From NCBI RefSeq assembly GCF_014287475.1, contig NZ_JACOPF010000001.1:868001-932000 (forward strand): DNA of 64,000 bases. Reading direction: 5' to 3'. A program made the translations under genes and the position numbers. This DNA comes from Mediterraneibacter hominis (GTDB lineage: Bacteria > Bacillota > Clostridia > Lachnospirales > Lachnospiraceae). Positions 42,370-50,995 of this stretch are shown here, in pieces (the first letter of the stretch is position 1; every line of letters starts with the position of its first letter). Below the pieces are notes generated by a model, which saw only the letters and a program-made list of their open reading frames with translations, did not search any database and was not told the origin of the DNA.

Positions 42370-42441
42370 TACAGAAAGACTGTTGGTCGTCCGCTATGGC
42401 TCATAACCATAGTTACGTGGGTTCGATTCACACTTCTGCCA
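42370..42441 (+). tRNA. aberrant tRNA with CAT anticodon
   Basis: Anticodon arm TATGG CTCATAA CCATA (anticodon CAT) and T-arm GTGGG TTCGATT CACAC are clear. The acceptor 3' strand TTCTGCC faces TACAGAA, so pairs 1-72 and 2-71 are mismatched (T-C, A-C), and the D-arm is short. An unpaired position 1-72 is a hallmark of initiator tRNAs; alternatively it is a decayed tRNA-Met or a lysidine-type tRNA-Ile(CAT). Confidence 0.6.
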
Positions 42442-42549
42442 CTACTCTCCTATTTGGAGAAATTCGTATATTGAAAGGAAACAGCCAGCTAAAAATATTT
42501 TACAAAAAGTTTATAACTTTTTATAAGTTTTCAGTAACGGAAGATTCAA

Positions 42550-42723
42550 ATAGTTAAAATATCTACACAAGAAAAAGACTATCTTATATCTCGTGGTGTC
42601 ACATTCGGATATGGTGGCATCAGTCATACTGACAGCAGACATCGACGTTCATATTATCTGTGCGAGTCGAGATACAACATGAAAGTTTTACAAAGATATC
42701 GCAATTCAAGAATTACAAAATAA
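42550..42723 (+). CDS. small protein with ATA start
   Basis: A 57-residue frame, IVKISTQEKDYLISRGVTFG then SYYLCESRYNMKVLQRYRNS, ending TAA 42721-42723. CGGAAG lies six bases before ATA 42550; no ATG/GTG/TTG fits. The YYL.ES.....L.RYR pattern is typical of small phage proteins (DUF5659-like). It directly precedes the beta-CASP ribonuclease gene. Confidence 0.55.
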   Translation: MVKISTQEKDYLISRGVTFGYGGISHTDSRHRRSYYLCESRYNMKVLQRYRNSRITK

Positions 42724-42754
42724 CGCTTAAAACTCAGGCAGAAAGGCGGTTATT

Positions 42755-44191
42755 ATTATCGCTTCAAAAAAGAAAAAGAATATAAAAGTTTCATTTGTAG
42801 ACTCTCCATCATCCGAAGATGTAACTGGAAGTCTTATTTTTGTTTCTACACCAAATCATAAAATTTTAGTTGATGCAGGGCTACATCAAACGAATGATCG
42901 GTATCATGACTTTCTAGTAAATAATCGAAAATTCAAAGAATTTAAACCTAAAGAAATAGATTATATTTTTATAACACATCTCCATGCCGACCATGCCCTT
43001 CTTCTCCCAAAATTGTTTAAAGACGGGTGCCGTGCAAAAACTATTATGACAAGTGAATCTGCGGCGGTATTAGAAGATATGGCAATGGATTGTGCAGAAA
43101 TCAATCAAAGAGATGTTTTACTAATTAATAATCAACATAGTAAGAACTACCCTCCTCTTTATACTGAGAATAATGTGGAATTGATGTTGAATTATGTCTA
43201 CGAGTATCCTATAAATTCGCTTATAAAAATTGATGAAGAGTTATCTTTTGAATTAGTTCCAAGTGGTCATCTTCTTGGAAGTTGCCAAATCATGCTTTAT
43301 ATTACCATTGATAATGCCAAAAAGTCTATACTCGTCACAGGAGATATTGGAAATAAACAAGTTAAAAATCGATTCGTCGGAGAATATCAGCAAGTTCGTT
43401 CTGCTGATTTAGTAATTGGTGAAGCTACGTATGGAGATAAGCCTACTCTTAAAACTGGTAAAAAAGAACGTAGAAATGATTTAGAAAAATTTAAATCTAT
43501 TATCGATACTCAGATAAAGGAATTAAACGGCAGGGTTATTATTCCCTGTTTTGCTCAATCAAGGATTCAGCAGCTTTCTTTAATGGTATATCAAATGTAT
43601 AAGGATTCGGAATGGAAACCTAAAACTTATATTGATTCTCCATTGTCTATTAAAATTTTTAATGATTATCAAAAGTGTTTAAGCGGCAAAGACAAGGAAG
43701 ACTTTGATGAAATGTTGGAAAGTAATTTTTTAACATTTATCAAAGAATCGGAAGACAGCAAGTACCTTGTTGCAAGTAATGAACCTTGCCTTATTTTATC
43801 AACTTCAGGTATGTGCCAGGTTGGAAGAATTAGACATCATTTAAAACGATGTATTCCTGATCCTAATGCTACATGCTTATTTGTCGGTTTTTGCACAGAT
43901 GGAAGTCTTGGAGCAATCCTCAAAGATGATACGCGTACTTCTATTACTATAGATCAGAAAGAATACCCTTGTAGATGTGCAGTTTATAACCTCAAGAGTA
44001 TGTCTGGTCATTCACCATTTAATCAGTTGGTAGAAAACTATACAGAAATCAACTGTAACAAGATAGTTTTGCATCATGGATCAAGTAAAGCAAAAGATAC
44101 ACTTAAAAAAGCCCTAGAAAAAGAATTTGCAAAGAAATGTAAATCAACTAGAGTTATAATAGCTAATTCTAGTTTAAAATTTAATTTATAA
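42755..44191 (+). CDS. MBL-fold beta-CASP ribonuclease
   Basis: A 478-residue protein. N-terminal metallo-beta-lactamase motif HLHADHALLLP (about residues 75-85), then SGHLLGSCQIM, VTGDIG and ATYGDK. The beta-CASP insert is recognised by RVIIPCFAQSRIQQL, STSGMCQVGRIRHHL and SGHSPFNQLVE, as in RNase J and CPSF73-type nucleases. It should cleave RNA. The start is not ATG: AGGCGG (42744-42749) is followed by ATT 42755 (five bases) or ATC 42758 (eight bases); the next in-frame TTG at 43013 would lose the HxHxDH motif. Confidence 0.8.
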   Translation: MIASKKKKNIKVSFVDSPSSEDVTGSLIFVSTPNHKILVDAGLHQTNDRYHDFLVNNRKFKEFKPKEIDYIFITHLHADHALLLPKLFKDGCRAKTIMTSESAAVLEDMAMDCAEINQRDVLLINNQHSKNYPPLYTENNVELMLNYVYEYPINSLIKIDEELSFELVPSGHLLGSCQIMLYITIDNAKKSILVTGDIGNKQVKNRFVGEYQQVRSADLVIGEATYGDKPTLKTGKKERRNDLEKFKSIIDTQIKELNGRVIIPCFAQSRIQQLSLMVYQMYKDSEWKPKTYIDSPLSIKIFNDYQKCLSGKDKEDFDEMLESNFLTFIKESEDSKYLVASNEPCLILSTSGMCQVGRIRHHLKRCIPDPNATCLFVGFCTDGSLGAILKDDTRTSITIDQKEYPCRCAVYNLKSMSGHSPFNQLVENYTEINCNKIVLHHGSSKAKDTLKKALEKEFAKKCKSTRVIIANSSLKFNL

Positions 44192-44205
44192 AAGGATGAT
44201 TAACA

Positions 44206-44388
44206 ATATATAAGAAAAAATTTGATAAAGAATATAGTACCCAATTCGTTCCTGAAATGAAGTATTTACAGTCGCAAGGAATTAACTATTCTTTCGTAAA
44301 AAAAATAAATGGAATAACAACGTATAAATATACTAAGACACCCGAATTATTTTTGGCTTTGGTGTCTTTTTATATGAATAATAAGTAA
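44206..44388 (+). CDS. 60-residue protein with ATA start
   Basis: After AAAGGATG with seven bases spacing, ATA 44206 opens IYKKKFDKEYSTQFVPEMKY then SFVKKINGITTYKYTKTPEL to TAA 44386-44388. The ATG-internal alternative (residue 18) has no SD. The form resembles 42550-42723 and 57652-57837 (helix, beta hairpin, helix). Confidence 0.5.
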   Translation: MYKKKFDKEYSTQFVPEMKYLQSQGINYSFVKKINGITTYKYTKTPELFLALVSFYMNNK

Positions 44389-44413
44389 AAGGATTAATAA
44401 TAGGTGATAAATA

Positions 44414-45547
44414 ATGGCAAGAAAGAAAACAAATCAAGAATTTATTTCCGAGTTAAAAGAGAAGAATATTGGGTATATTCCATTAGAGGAATATATAAAT
44501 GCAACTACAAAAATTAAATTTCGTTGTAGTAGTGGACATGTATGGAAAGCAACACCACATAACATACTAAATGGAAGAGGTTGTCCGTATTGCAATCATT
44601 CTATTAAACTTTCAAATGCAGACTTTATTACAAGATTAAAAAGAGTAACAAATACAATAATACCATTGGAAGAATATAAATCGTTTCACGAAAAGATTCA
44701 ATGTTTGTGTACGGAATGCGGAAATAAATGGATGGTTTCTCCTGCAAAACTTTTAAATAATCGTGGGTGTCCAGTTTGCTCGCGTAAAATATGTGGTAAA
44801 AATAGAATTTCAAATCATGAGGGTGATTTTTTATTAAAATTAAAGAATAACAAACCTAATATTCTTTTATTAGAAGAATACTCCGGTGTGGATCATCCAA
44901 TACAATTTAAATGTAATATATGTGGTTATGAGTTTTGTACAACTCCATACAAGGTATTAAAATCAAAATATGGTTGTAAAAATTGTCATAACAATTTCAT
45001 GAAAATTTCAAATAACGATTTCAAAACTAGGCTCTCTATAGTTCTTCCCGATATTATTCCTATTGATGATTATATTAATTTTCATACAAAAATCAAATAT
45101 TATTGTAAAAATTGTGGAGAATTTCATTATGCATCGCCAGGTAATTTATTACATGGATATGGATGTCCAACCTGCAATGCATCAAAAGGTGAAAAACGAT
45201 GTAAATCAGTATTAGAAAAAATTGATATTGCGTATGAACCCCAATACATTTTTCCAGATTTACTTGGGATAAGAGGCGGAAATTTGAGATTTGATTTTGG
45301 TATATTAAATCATCAATTAAATTTAATAGGACTTATAGAATATGACGGAATATTTCATTATAAGAAGCAATATGAAAATGATGGATTTGAAAATATTAAA
45401 ATACACGATGATTTAAAAGATAATTATTGCATCAATCATGGCATTCCGTTATTAAGGATTCCATATTGGGATTTTGATCGCATAGAAAAATTGATATCCG
45501 CATTTATTTTCAACATTAATAATAAACAAATTGAAAGGTGTGTTTAA
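44414..45547 (+). CDS. EDxHD-type homing endonuclease
   Basis: A 377-residue protein. Four repeats of a zinc-ribbon/treble-clef unit of the form FxxxLKxxN....LEEYxxxxxKIxFxCxxCG.....P...L.GxGCPxC occur from residue 1 to 250, followed by a Vsr-like C-terminal nuclease with LEKIDIAYEPQYIFPDLLG, RFDFGIL and EYDGIFHY (the ExDGxxH core) and RIPYWDFD. This is the I-Bth0305I class of free-standing homing endonucleases. It sits between two ATA-start genes, consistent with insertion. Confidence 0.8.
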   Translation: MARKKTNQEFISELKEKNIGYIPLEEYINATTKIKFRCSSGHVWKATPHNILNGRGCPYCNHSIKLSNADFITRLKRVTNTIIPLEEYKSFHEKIQCLCTECGNKWMVSPAKLLNNRGCPVCSRKICGKNRISNHEGDFLLKLKNNKPNILLLEEYSGVDHPIQFKCNICGYEFCTTPYKVLKSKYGCKNCHNNFMKISNNDFKTRLSIVLPDIIPIDDYINFHTKIKYYCKNCGEFHYASPGNLLHGYGCPTCNASKGEKRCKSVLEKIDIAYEPQYIFPDLLGIRGGNLRFDFGILNHQLNLIGLIEYDGIFHYKKQYENDGFENIKIHDDLKDNYCINHGIPLLRIPYWDFDRIEKLISAFIFNINNKQIERCV

Positions 45548-45548
45548 A

Positions 45549-46142
45549 ATAGAATTTACATTAAATGAAATTATTGAATCAATAAAACCAACTGGATTGC
45601 CAGATATTGTATATTATCAATATTACAAACAGCTTATGAATAGAAAGATTGTAATTAATGAGGCAATTAGTGATTCAATTATAGAATCAGCGGTTATTCC
45701 CTTAATTGATATGGATAATGATGGGACAGGAAAACCAATCGAAATTTACCTTGCTACTGTTGGTGGGGATATTTACTCAGGATTTAATTTGGTTGATGTT
45801 ATTAAAAAAATAAAAACACCTGTTACTATACATATAATGTCAATAGCAGCTAGTATGGGATTGTTGATTGCTATGTCTGGTCATAAGAATCCAAACGTCA
45901 AAACAGTATGTCACCCATTTAGCGTTGGACTGTTACACTCTGGTTCACAATATATGGAGGGAACTGCTCATGCTGTAAAAGATACATTTGATTTTTCACA
46001 GCATTACGAGGACAAAATTAAAGAATATATATTATCACATTCAAATATTGATGAATATTTATATGAAAAAATTGAACGCAAAGAATACTGGATGGATGCA
46101 GATGAAATGAAAAAGCTTGGCATAGTTGATGAGATTATTTAG
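45549..46142 (+). CDS. ClpP-like serine protease
   Basis: A 197-residue protein. The ClpP core is visible: IEIYLATVGGDIYSGFNLVD, then VTIHIMSIAASMGLLIAMSG with the nucleophile Ser in AASMG; HSG and a later Asp fit the His and Asp positions, and the end KEYWMDADEMKKLGIVDEI matches ClpP. AAAGGTG is followed by TGTTTAAA and ATA 45549, the best start; a GTG at 45540 overlaps the SD. A separate head protease exists (54690-55928), so its substrate is unknown. Confidence 0.8.
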   Translation: MEFTLNEIIESIKPTGLPDIVYYQYYKQLMNRKIVINEAISDSIIESAVIPLIDMDNDGTGKPIEIYLATVGGDIYSGFNLVDVIKKIKTPVTIHIMSIAASMGLLIAMSGHKNPNVKTVCHPFSVGLLHSGSQYMEGTAHAVKDTFDFSQHYEDKIKEYILSHSNIDEYLYEKIERKEYWMDADEMKKLGIVDEII

Positions 46143-46170
46143 GAAGAGTACTACTGCTCTTCTATTTTTG
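46142..46170 (+). terminator. terminator
   Basis: GAAGAG pairs with CTCTTC across a short loop and is followed by TATTTTTG. It closes the ClpP-like unit. Confidence 0.65.
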
Positions 46171-46204
46171 TATTATAAATTAGTTAAAATTGGAGGAATT
46201 ATAT

Positions 46205-46426
46205 TTGGCTAAATTTACAAAATCCACAACATTTAAAAATGCTGTTATTGATTTAGATGAAGAAACCATTACTGAATTTACCAAGGATGATACAAGAGTC
46301 TATAGTCTCAAAAAATTATTGAAAGATTGGGATGGTGTTGAAGGGATTTCTATTACAATTAAACAAGATGACGAAATTCCTGAAGATAGCTTCTACGACG
46401 ATGATAATAATGGGTATGATGAATAG
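46205..46426 (+). CDS. small acidic protein
   Basis: A 73-residue protein from TTG 46205, eight bases after GGAGG: LAKFTKSTTFKNAVIDLDEE. Beta-rich then acidic (DDEIPEDSFYDDDNNGYDE). Unknown function. Confidence 0.6.
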   Translation: MAKFTKSTTFKNAVIDLDEETITEFTKDDTRVYSLKKLLKDWDGVEGISITIKQDDEIPEDSFYDDDNNGYDE

Positions 46427-46439
46427 GCGGTGATTTATT

Positions 46440-47645
46440 ATAGATATCAATAGATTGCCAAATGAAAACGAGGAACAATATATATGGCGAATCGGACAAG
46501 CAAAAGATTCCGGATTATTAGATATGGATTGGAATGAAATAGCTAATATCATTAATAAAGAATTTAGAACGGATGAAACCGAATACCGCACAGAAGCAGC
46601 TTATAGAAAGCCGTATCAACAGACAAAACGCTTTTACGAAGCAGGCATATTCAATAAATTGAATGAAGACGCATATTTCAAAGAGTTGCAACTTCAGAAG
46701 CAAGATTTAGAAAAAGAACGTGTTAAAACTCGTGATGAGCGTAATGAATTACGGCGTATTATCAGAGAAGAAGCTCGGAAAGAAAGTTACAAAGAGCAAA
46801 TATTGCGTAGTATATCAGAATACCATGGTATACCACTAGATTATGATAAAAACAAGCAATTTACAGGTATATTAAAAACTGACAATGATTTAATTATTTC
46901 TTGTACAGACATTCATGCAGGTATAGAAATAGATAACTATTTTAATAAATTTAATGAAAATGTATTGAAAGATAGATTTAATCAGTATCTTGATAAAATC
47001 TTTGAGATTCAATTACGTCATGGTTCAGAAAATGCTTATGTAATTCTTTCCGAATTAGTAAGCGGAATTATCCATAACACTCTTCGTATAGAGAATAATC
47101 AAAATCTAATTGAACAATTTCTTTGTGTTACAAATTATATTGCAGAATTTTTATCTGAACTGAGTTATAGATTTAATACAGTAAATGCATATATTTGTCC
47201 CGGAAATCACTCTCGCATTTCTCCCAAGAAAGAAGATTCATTAAAAGGTGAAAATATCGATCATCTTGCTCTTCCATTTTTAGAGGCAAAGTTACAAAAT
47301 TTTAAAAATATACTTTTTAATCGAAATACAATTGAAGAGTCTATCGCAATGTTTTCAGTAAGAAATAGCATTGTAATGGCAAGTCACGGTGATAAAGATT
47401 CTCCGAGCAATGTAGTGCAAAAATTCACATTACTGTTTGGTATTCGTCCAGATATTGTTTATCTTGGGCATAGACATACAAATGGATTAACCACTGTATA
47501 TAATTGTAAAGTTATTCAAAGCGGATGTATGTCTGGAATAGACAACTACTGTTTGGATCGCAGGCTATACGATAAGCCCCAACAAACAATATCGGTTGTT
47601 ACAGAAAGAGGATTGGATTGTTTATATGATGTGAAGTTTAATTGA
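46440..47645 (+). CDS. calcineurin-like metallophosphoesterase
   Basis: A 401-residue protein. An N-terminal HTH-like region (DINRLPNENEEQYIWRIGQA, and EYRTEAAYRKPYQQTKRFY) is followed by the phosphoesterase: CTDIHAGI (DxH), CPGNHSR (GNH), MASHGDKDS and YLGHRHT (GHxH). The GDxxD motif is not obvious (LSELVSG). AGGCGGTG is followed by ATT 46437 and ATA 46440 (nine bases from the core); TTG 46455 would remove conserved N-terminal residues. The function in the phage is unknown; similar genes sit next to terminases in Firmicute phages. Confidence 0.75.
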   Translation: MDINRLPNENEEQYIWRIGQAKDSGLLDMDWNEIANIINKEFRTDETEYRTEAAYRKPYQQTKRFYEAGIFNKLNEDAYFKELQLQKQDLEKERVKTRDERNELRRIIREEARKESYKEQILRSISEYHGIPLDYDKNKQFTGILKTDNDLIISCTDIHAGIEIDNYFNKFNENVLKDRFNQYLDKIFEIQLRHGSENAYVILSELVSGIIHNTLRIENNQNLIEQFLCVTNYIAEFLSELSYRFNTVNAYICPGNHSRISPKKEDSLKGENIDHLALPFLEAKLQNFKNILFNRNTIEESIAMFSVRNSIVMASHGDKDSPSNVVQKFTLLFGIRPDIVYLGHRHTNGLTTVYNCKVIQSGCMSGIDNYCLDRRLYDKPQQTISVVTERGLDCLYDVKFN

Positions 47646-47672
47646 TGAATACAGAATAAACAGACAAAGAAC

Positions 47673-47929
47673 GGCTCATTGGTTTATCAAGAAAAATAGA
47701 ATCAAAATTGACGAGAGTTTGATTCCAACTTCAGGATAAACAAGTTTTATCTACCTATCGGCTAGGCAGACTACGCCAATGCTCATTAACGTGTTCCCAC
47801 TTATTCAGTCGGAAACGCCAATAAGCATTAACGTGTACAGGTCTTTTAATCGAGTACATATTAGACATGCAACATCACCTGCCTTTCTTAAAGAATATTT
47901 TCATATCTTTTTGGAAAGACCAATGAGCC
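47673..47929 (+). ncRNA. structured RNA candidate, 257 nt
   Basis: GGCTCATTGGT (47673-47683) is perfectly complementary to ACCAATGAGCC (47919-47929) and would close a domain that holds GAATCAAA/TTTGATTC, ATAAAC/GTTTTAT and two near-direct repeats GCCAATGCTCATTAACGTGT and GCCAATAAGCATTAACGTGT. No reading frame with SD. Unknown RNA class. Confidence 0.55.
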
Positions 47930-47995
47930 AGACTATTGTGGTATGAATCCACGATTATTATATTAACATAATAGTTTTTTATCGTAAATGATTAT

Positions 47996-48070
47996 AACAC
48001 CCATATAACACTTATTCCCAGGATTATATCAAACTCTTAAATTACTGTTCGATTTTGGTATGTGGGTGTT
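47996..48070 (+). ncRNA. 75-nt stem-closed element
   Basis: AACACCCA (47996-48003) pairs with TGGGTGTT (48063-48070), closing a loop of about 60 bases, upstream of 48155. Then GGAGA/TCTCC with a T-run in the loop (48090-48115). Could be a leader element or attenuator for 48155-48766. The rest of 47646-48154 shows nothing else. Confidence 0.4.
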
Positions 48071-48154
48071 AAAATATAATTTTTATCTGGAGAATAGTTT
48101 TTTTACTCTCCTATTTTCATATTGTAAAAATTTAGTTGAAATGAGGATTTTATT

Positions 48155-48766
48155 TTGAAAAGAATTATTTTTGAAGATGCATATAATTTTGCTGATCGTG
48201 TGCATGACGATTATACTTTAAATGATTATGATGATGTGTTGGTCGTAGCGAAATATGATAAGGCAAAAGAAGTTTTAAGGGAATTAGTACATTACGGTCA
48301 TGATATTGAGTTTGCCGAATTCTATGATTCAGACTGGAATGGGTATGATAAAGAATTCTATCTATATCTTAGCGATGAAGGAATAAGTATCTCTCCTGCC
48401 TTCGGTTTTAAGAAGGATGGCTATAGCAAAGATACATATCTTATAATAGGTGCGGACAAAACCTATATTCATGAAGACTGTAACAGTGCAATAATTAAAT
48501 ATATTGATTGCGACGATATCGTAGAATTTGGATATCAAGATAACGAGATTGATAATAATTCAGGCGATACTACTGAAAATGATTGTATAGTTGATACGGT
48601 CAGTACAATAATATATAAAACGGATGATGGTGTTATTCACGGATTTTCTCGCTCATGGAATAATACAGATGAAAACGCGAATTTCTACCACCCTTCTGTC
48701 ACGTATTTCAATGATAATATTGATGAGTTAAAAGAAATAATGGATTTATTTGGTATTCAAATTTAG
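48155..48766 (+). CDS. hypothetical acidic protein
   Basis: A 203-residue protein from TTG 48155, seven bases after GAGGA, starting with basic LKRIIFEDAYNFADRVHDDY and strongly acidic throughout. No family recognised. A terminator (48779-48807) follows. Confidence 0.6.
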   Translation: MKRIIFEDAYNFADRVHDDYTLNDYDDVLVVAKYDKAKEVLRELVHYGHDIEFAEFYDSDWNGYDKEFYLYLSDEGISISPAFGFKKDGYSKDTYLIIGADKTYIHEDCNSAIIKYIDCDDIVEFGYQDNEIDNNSGDTTENDCIVDTVSTIIYKTDDGVIHGFSRSWNNTDENANFYHPSVTYFNDNIDELKEIMDLFGIQI

Positions 48767-48778
48767 ATAAGATAGCTG

Positions 48779-48815
48779 TGGTCTATGTGTGCAATACATA
48801 TAGACCATTTTTTAC
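48779..48815 (+). terminator. rho-independent terminator
   Basis: TGGTCTATGTGT pairs with ACATATAGACCA (one mismatch) and is followed by a T6 run. Confidence 0.85.
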
Positions 48816-48841
48816 TTGATATGGAAGGAAGTGAGAAATAG

Positions 48842-49795
48842 ATGGCAGAACGCAGCAAGCGTATTAAGTTATACGATTCGGACAAAGTAAAAGATATTAA
48901 TCCGGAAACATTAAAGTTATTTCAAAAATATCAAATAGATATGTCTATCAGGGATTTATCAGAAAATAGTATTAAACAATATAATTCAGATCTAATGCAA
49001 TGGTTTATATATATGCATGACAATCAATTCAATTTGTCGGTATTAGAAGCAACAGACGAAGATATTGAAGAATATTATTATTTTCGTAAACAACAAGGCA
49101 ACAATGTTAATCGTCAAAAACGTATCATGTCTTCTATTTCTGCTTTTTACAAATTCCTTCGTAAAAAGAAAATAATTAAGGAGTCCCCTGTTGAATTTAT
49201 TGATAGACCAAAGCAAGGACAATCTGTTGTTAAGCAAACTTTTTTGACTTTAGACCAAGTAAGTATGCTTCGAGAAAAATTAATTGAATATGGCGATATT
49301 CAATTAATAACTTATATCTTCTTTGGGCTTTCTACAATGGCAAGAGTTAATGCAATGGCTCATTTACGTTGGGAACAAATAAATTTTGATGAGAGAATGT
49401 GTATTGATGTTTTAGAAAAAGAAGGAAAAATTGTTGATCTATATTTCTCCGAGCAAGTTTCTGAATTGCTACAGAAACTAAAGCAGTTTCGTTCCGATAA
49501 TAATATTAATGATTATGGATGGGTATTTATTACACCATATGTTACAGAAGAAAAATGTATATCAAACGGGACATTAAATGACTGGTGCAAAAAGGCCGGC
49601 GAAATGATTGGTATTCCTACACTTCACAATCATGATCTTAGGCATTCTGGAAGCAATATTTTAAAAGAATTGGGGATGGAGGTTGAAGACATAGCCGAAC
49701 TGCTACATCATGAATCTACAGAAACAACAATCAAGCATTATCTTACTAAGAATAAAAAGAAAATAAAAGAGAATAAAGACAAGTTCTCATTTTAA
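48842..49795 (+). CDS. tyrosine recombinase
   Basis: A 317-residue recombinase with SAM-like N-terminal domain (QKYQIDMSIRDLSENSIKQY) and a full catalytic set: Arg in TMARVNAMAHLRW, Lys in EKEGKIVDLYF, HDLRHSG, LLHHEST and TIKHYL (Tyr). It is third of its type here and lies within the plus-strand late region, immediately upstream of a tRNA-Ser, an architecture seen in integrative elements. Role may be att-site recombination, resolution, or a nested element. Confidence 0.85.
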   Translation: MAERSKRIKLYDSDKVKDINPETLKLFQKYQIDMSIRDLSENSIKQYNSDLMQWFIYMHDNQFNLSVLEATDEDIEEYYYFRKQQGNNVNRQKRIMSSISAFYKFLRKKKIIKESPVEFIDRPKQGQSVVKQTFLTLDQVSMLREKLIEYGDIQLITYIFFGLSTMARVNAMAHLRWEQINFDERMCIDVLEKEGKIVDLYFSEQVSELLQKLKQFRSDNNINDYGWVFITPYVTEEKCISNGTLNDWCKKAGEMIGIPTLHNHDLRHSGSNILKELGMEVEDIAELLHHESTETTIKHYLTKNKKKIKENKDKFSF

Positions 49796-49859
49796 AAGAA
49801 GCTAATCAGAAATCCAATTTAGTTTACTGTATCGGAAGTTCGCGAAATACATATTGACT

Positions 49860-49945
49860 GGAGAGGTATCGAAGTGGTCATAACGAGGCGGTCTTGAAAA
49901 CCGTTTGTCCGCAAGGGCGCGTGGGTTCGAATCCCACCCTCTCCG
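49860..49945 (+). tRNA. tRNA-Ser (TGA)
   Basis: Acceptor GGAGAGG/CCTCTCC, anticodon stem CGGTC/ACCG with loop TTGAAAA-type (anticodon TGA), long variable arm TTGTCCGCAAGGGCGC, T-loop GTTCGAA. Confidence 0.9.
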
Positions 49946-49987
49946 CTTCTTTTTTAGAAAATAAATTACAGAAAGAAGGGCTGATTT

Positions 49988-50995
49988 ATTCATATTCAAG
50001 ATAGAGAAACAAGAATTAGAGAATCTATGAATTCTCCCAAAGTGATTGATGAATCTGTAGAGTTTAAAATTCCAAGAGCACTACAGCAATTTAATCCTCA
50101 AAACCCAAAGCATAAATTCAAATGTACTTGTTGTGGAAAAGGATTTAGTGTACAAAAGGGAAATTTTCAAAAATCTAATAGTCCACTATTTCAATCAAAT
50201 GATGGATTTCTACCATGGTGTAAGGAATGCACAGATAAATATGTAAATATATTAACAGCCTTTTACTCTGGGAATGAAGAACATGCAATTGGTCATTTCT
50301 GTCAACAGGCAGATTGGGTGTATGAATTAGAAGTTCTAAAAATGGCAAAAGAAATATCTGGGGATAGAAGTCGAATATCGCATTATGCTGCTAAAAAGAA
50401 CCTCAATGTTGATGGAAGAAAGACATATTGTGATAGCATAAAATATAATTACAAACTGAATCAATATAATATCATTCAATCTAAAGAACAGGTGAAATCA
50501 GAAAATTATTCTGTATCAGGAGCAGCCGTTGATAGATGGGGTGTTGGTTTTACTGAAATTGATTATAAAAACCTTGATGACCATTATCGTATGCTAAAAA
50601 ATAATAATCCTAATTGTGATAGTAATCAGGAGATTTTTATAAAATCTCTTTGTAATCTTAATATGCTTATGGTGCGTGCATTAAAAGACGGCGATTCTGA
50701 TAAGTATGTAAAATTATCAGAGCAATACTCAAAGACATTTACCAAGGCAGGACTCAAAACTGTGGAAGAAAAAGATTCAAGTAATGATGAAACTTTTTGC
50801 ATGACACTAGGTTTTATTTCAGAATATACACCTGAAGAATTTTACAAAGACAAAAAATTATATGAGGATTGGGATAATATTGGCGAGTATATAGATAGAC
50901 ATATTACAAGACCTATGATTAATCTCGAAACTGGTTCAGATATCCGCGACAAAGAATTTTACGTTCCCAATGAGGATGAATATGAAGATGAATAA
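49988..50995 (+). CDS. zinc-ribbon protein upstream of terminase
   Basis: A 335-residue protein. The N-terminal part has a treble-clef-like Cys set: KFKCTCCGKGFSVQKG and WCKECTDKYVN. The rest is helical with an acidic C-terminus, and it directly precedes the large terminase (overlap), as small-terminase or terminase-associated proteins do in related phages. AGAAGGG is followed by seven bases and ATT 49988; the next in-frame ATG at 50027 has no SD. Function is inferred from position. Confidence 0.6.
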   Translation: MHIQDRETRIRESMNSPKVIDESVEFKIPRALQQFNPQNPKHKFKCTCCGKGFSVQKGNFQKSNSPLFQSNDGFLPWCKECTDKYVNILTAFYSGNEEHAIGHFCQQADWVYELEVLKMAKEISGDRSRISHYAAKKNLNVDGRKTYCDSIKYNYKLNQYNIIQSKEQVKSENYSVSGAAVDRWGVGFTEIDYKNLDDHYRMLKNNNPNCDSNQEIFIKSLCNLNMLMVRALKDGDSDKYVKLSEQYSKTFTKAGLKTVEEKDSSNDETFCMTLGFISEYTPEEFYKDKKLYEDWDNIGEYIDRHITRPMINLETGSDIRDKEFYVPNEDEYEDE

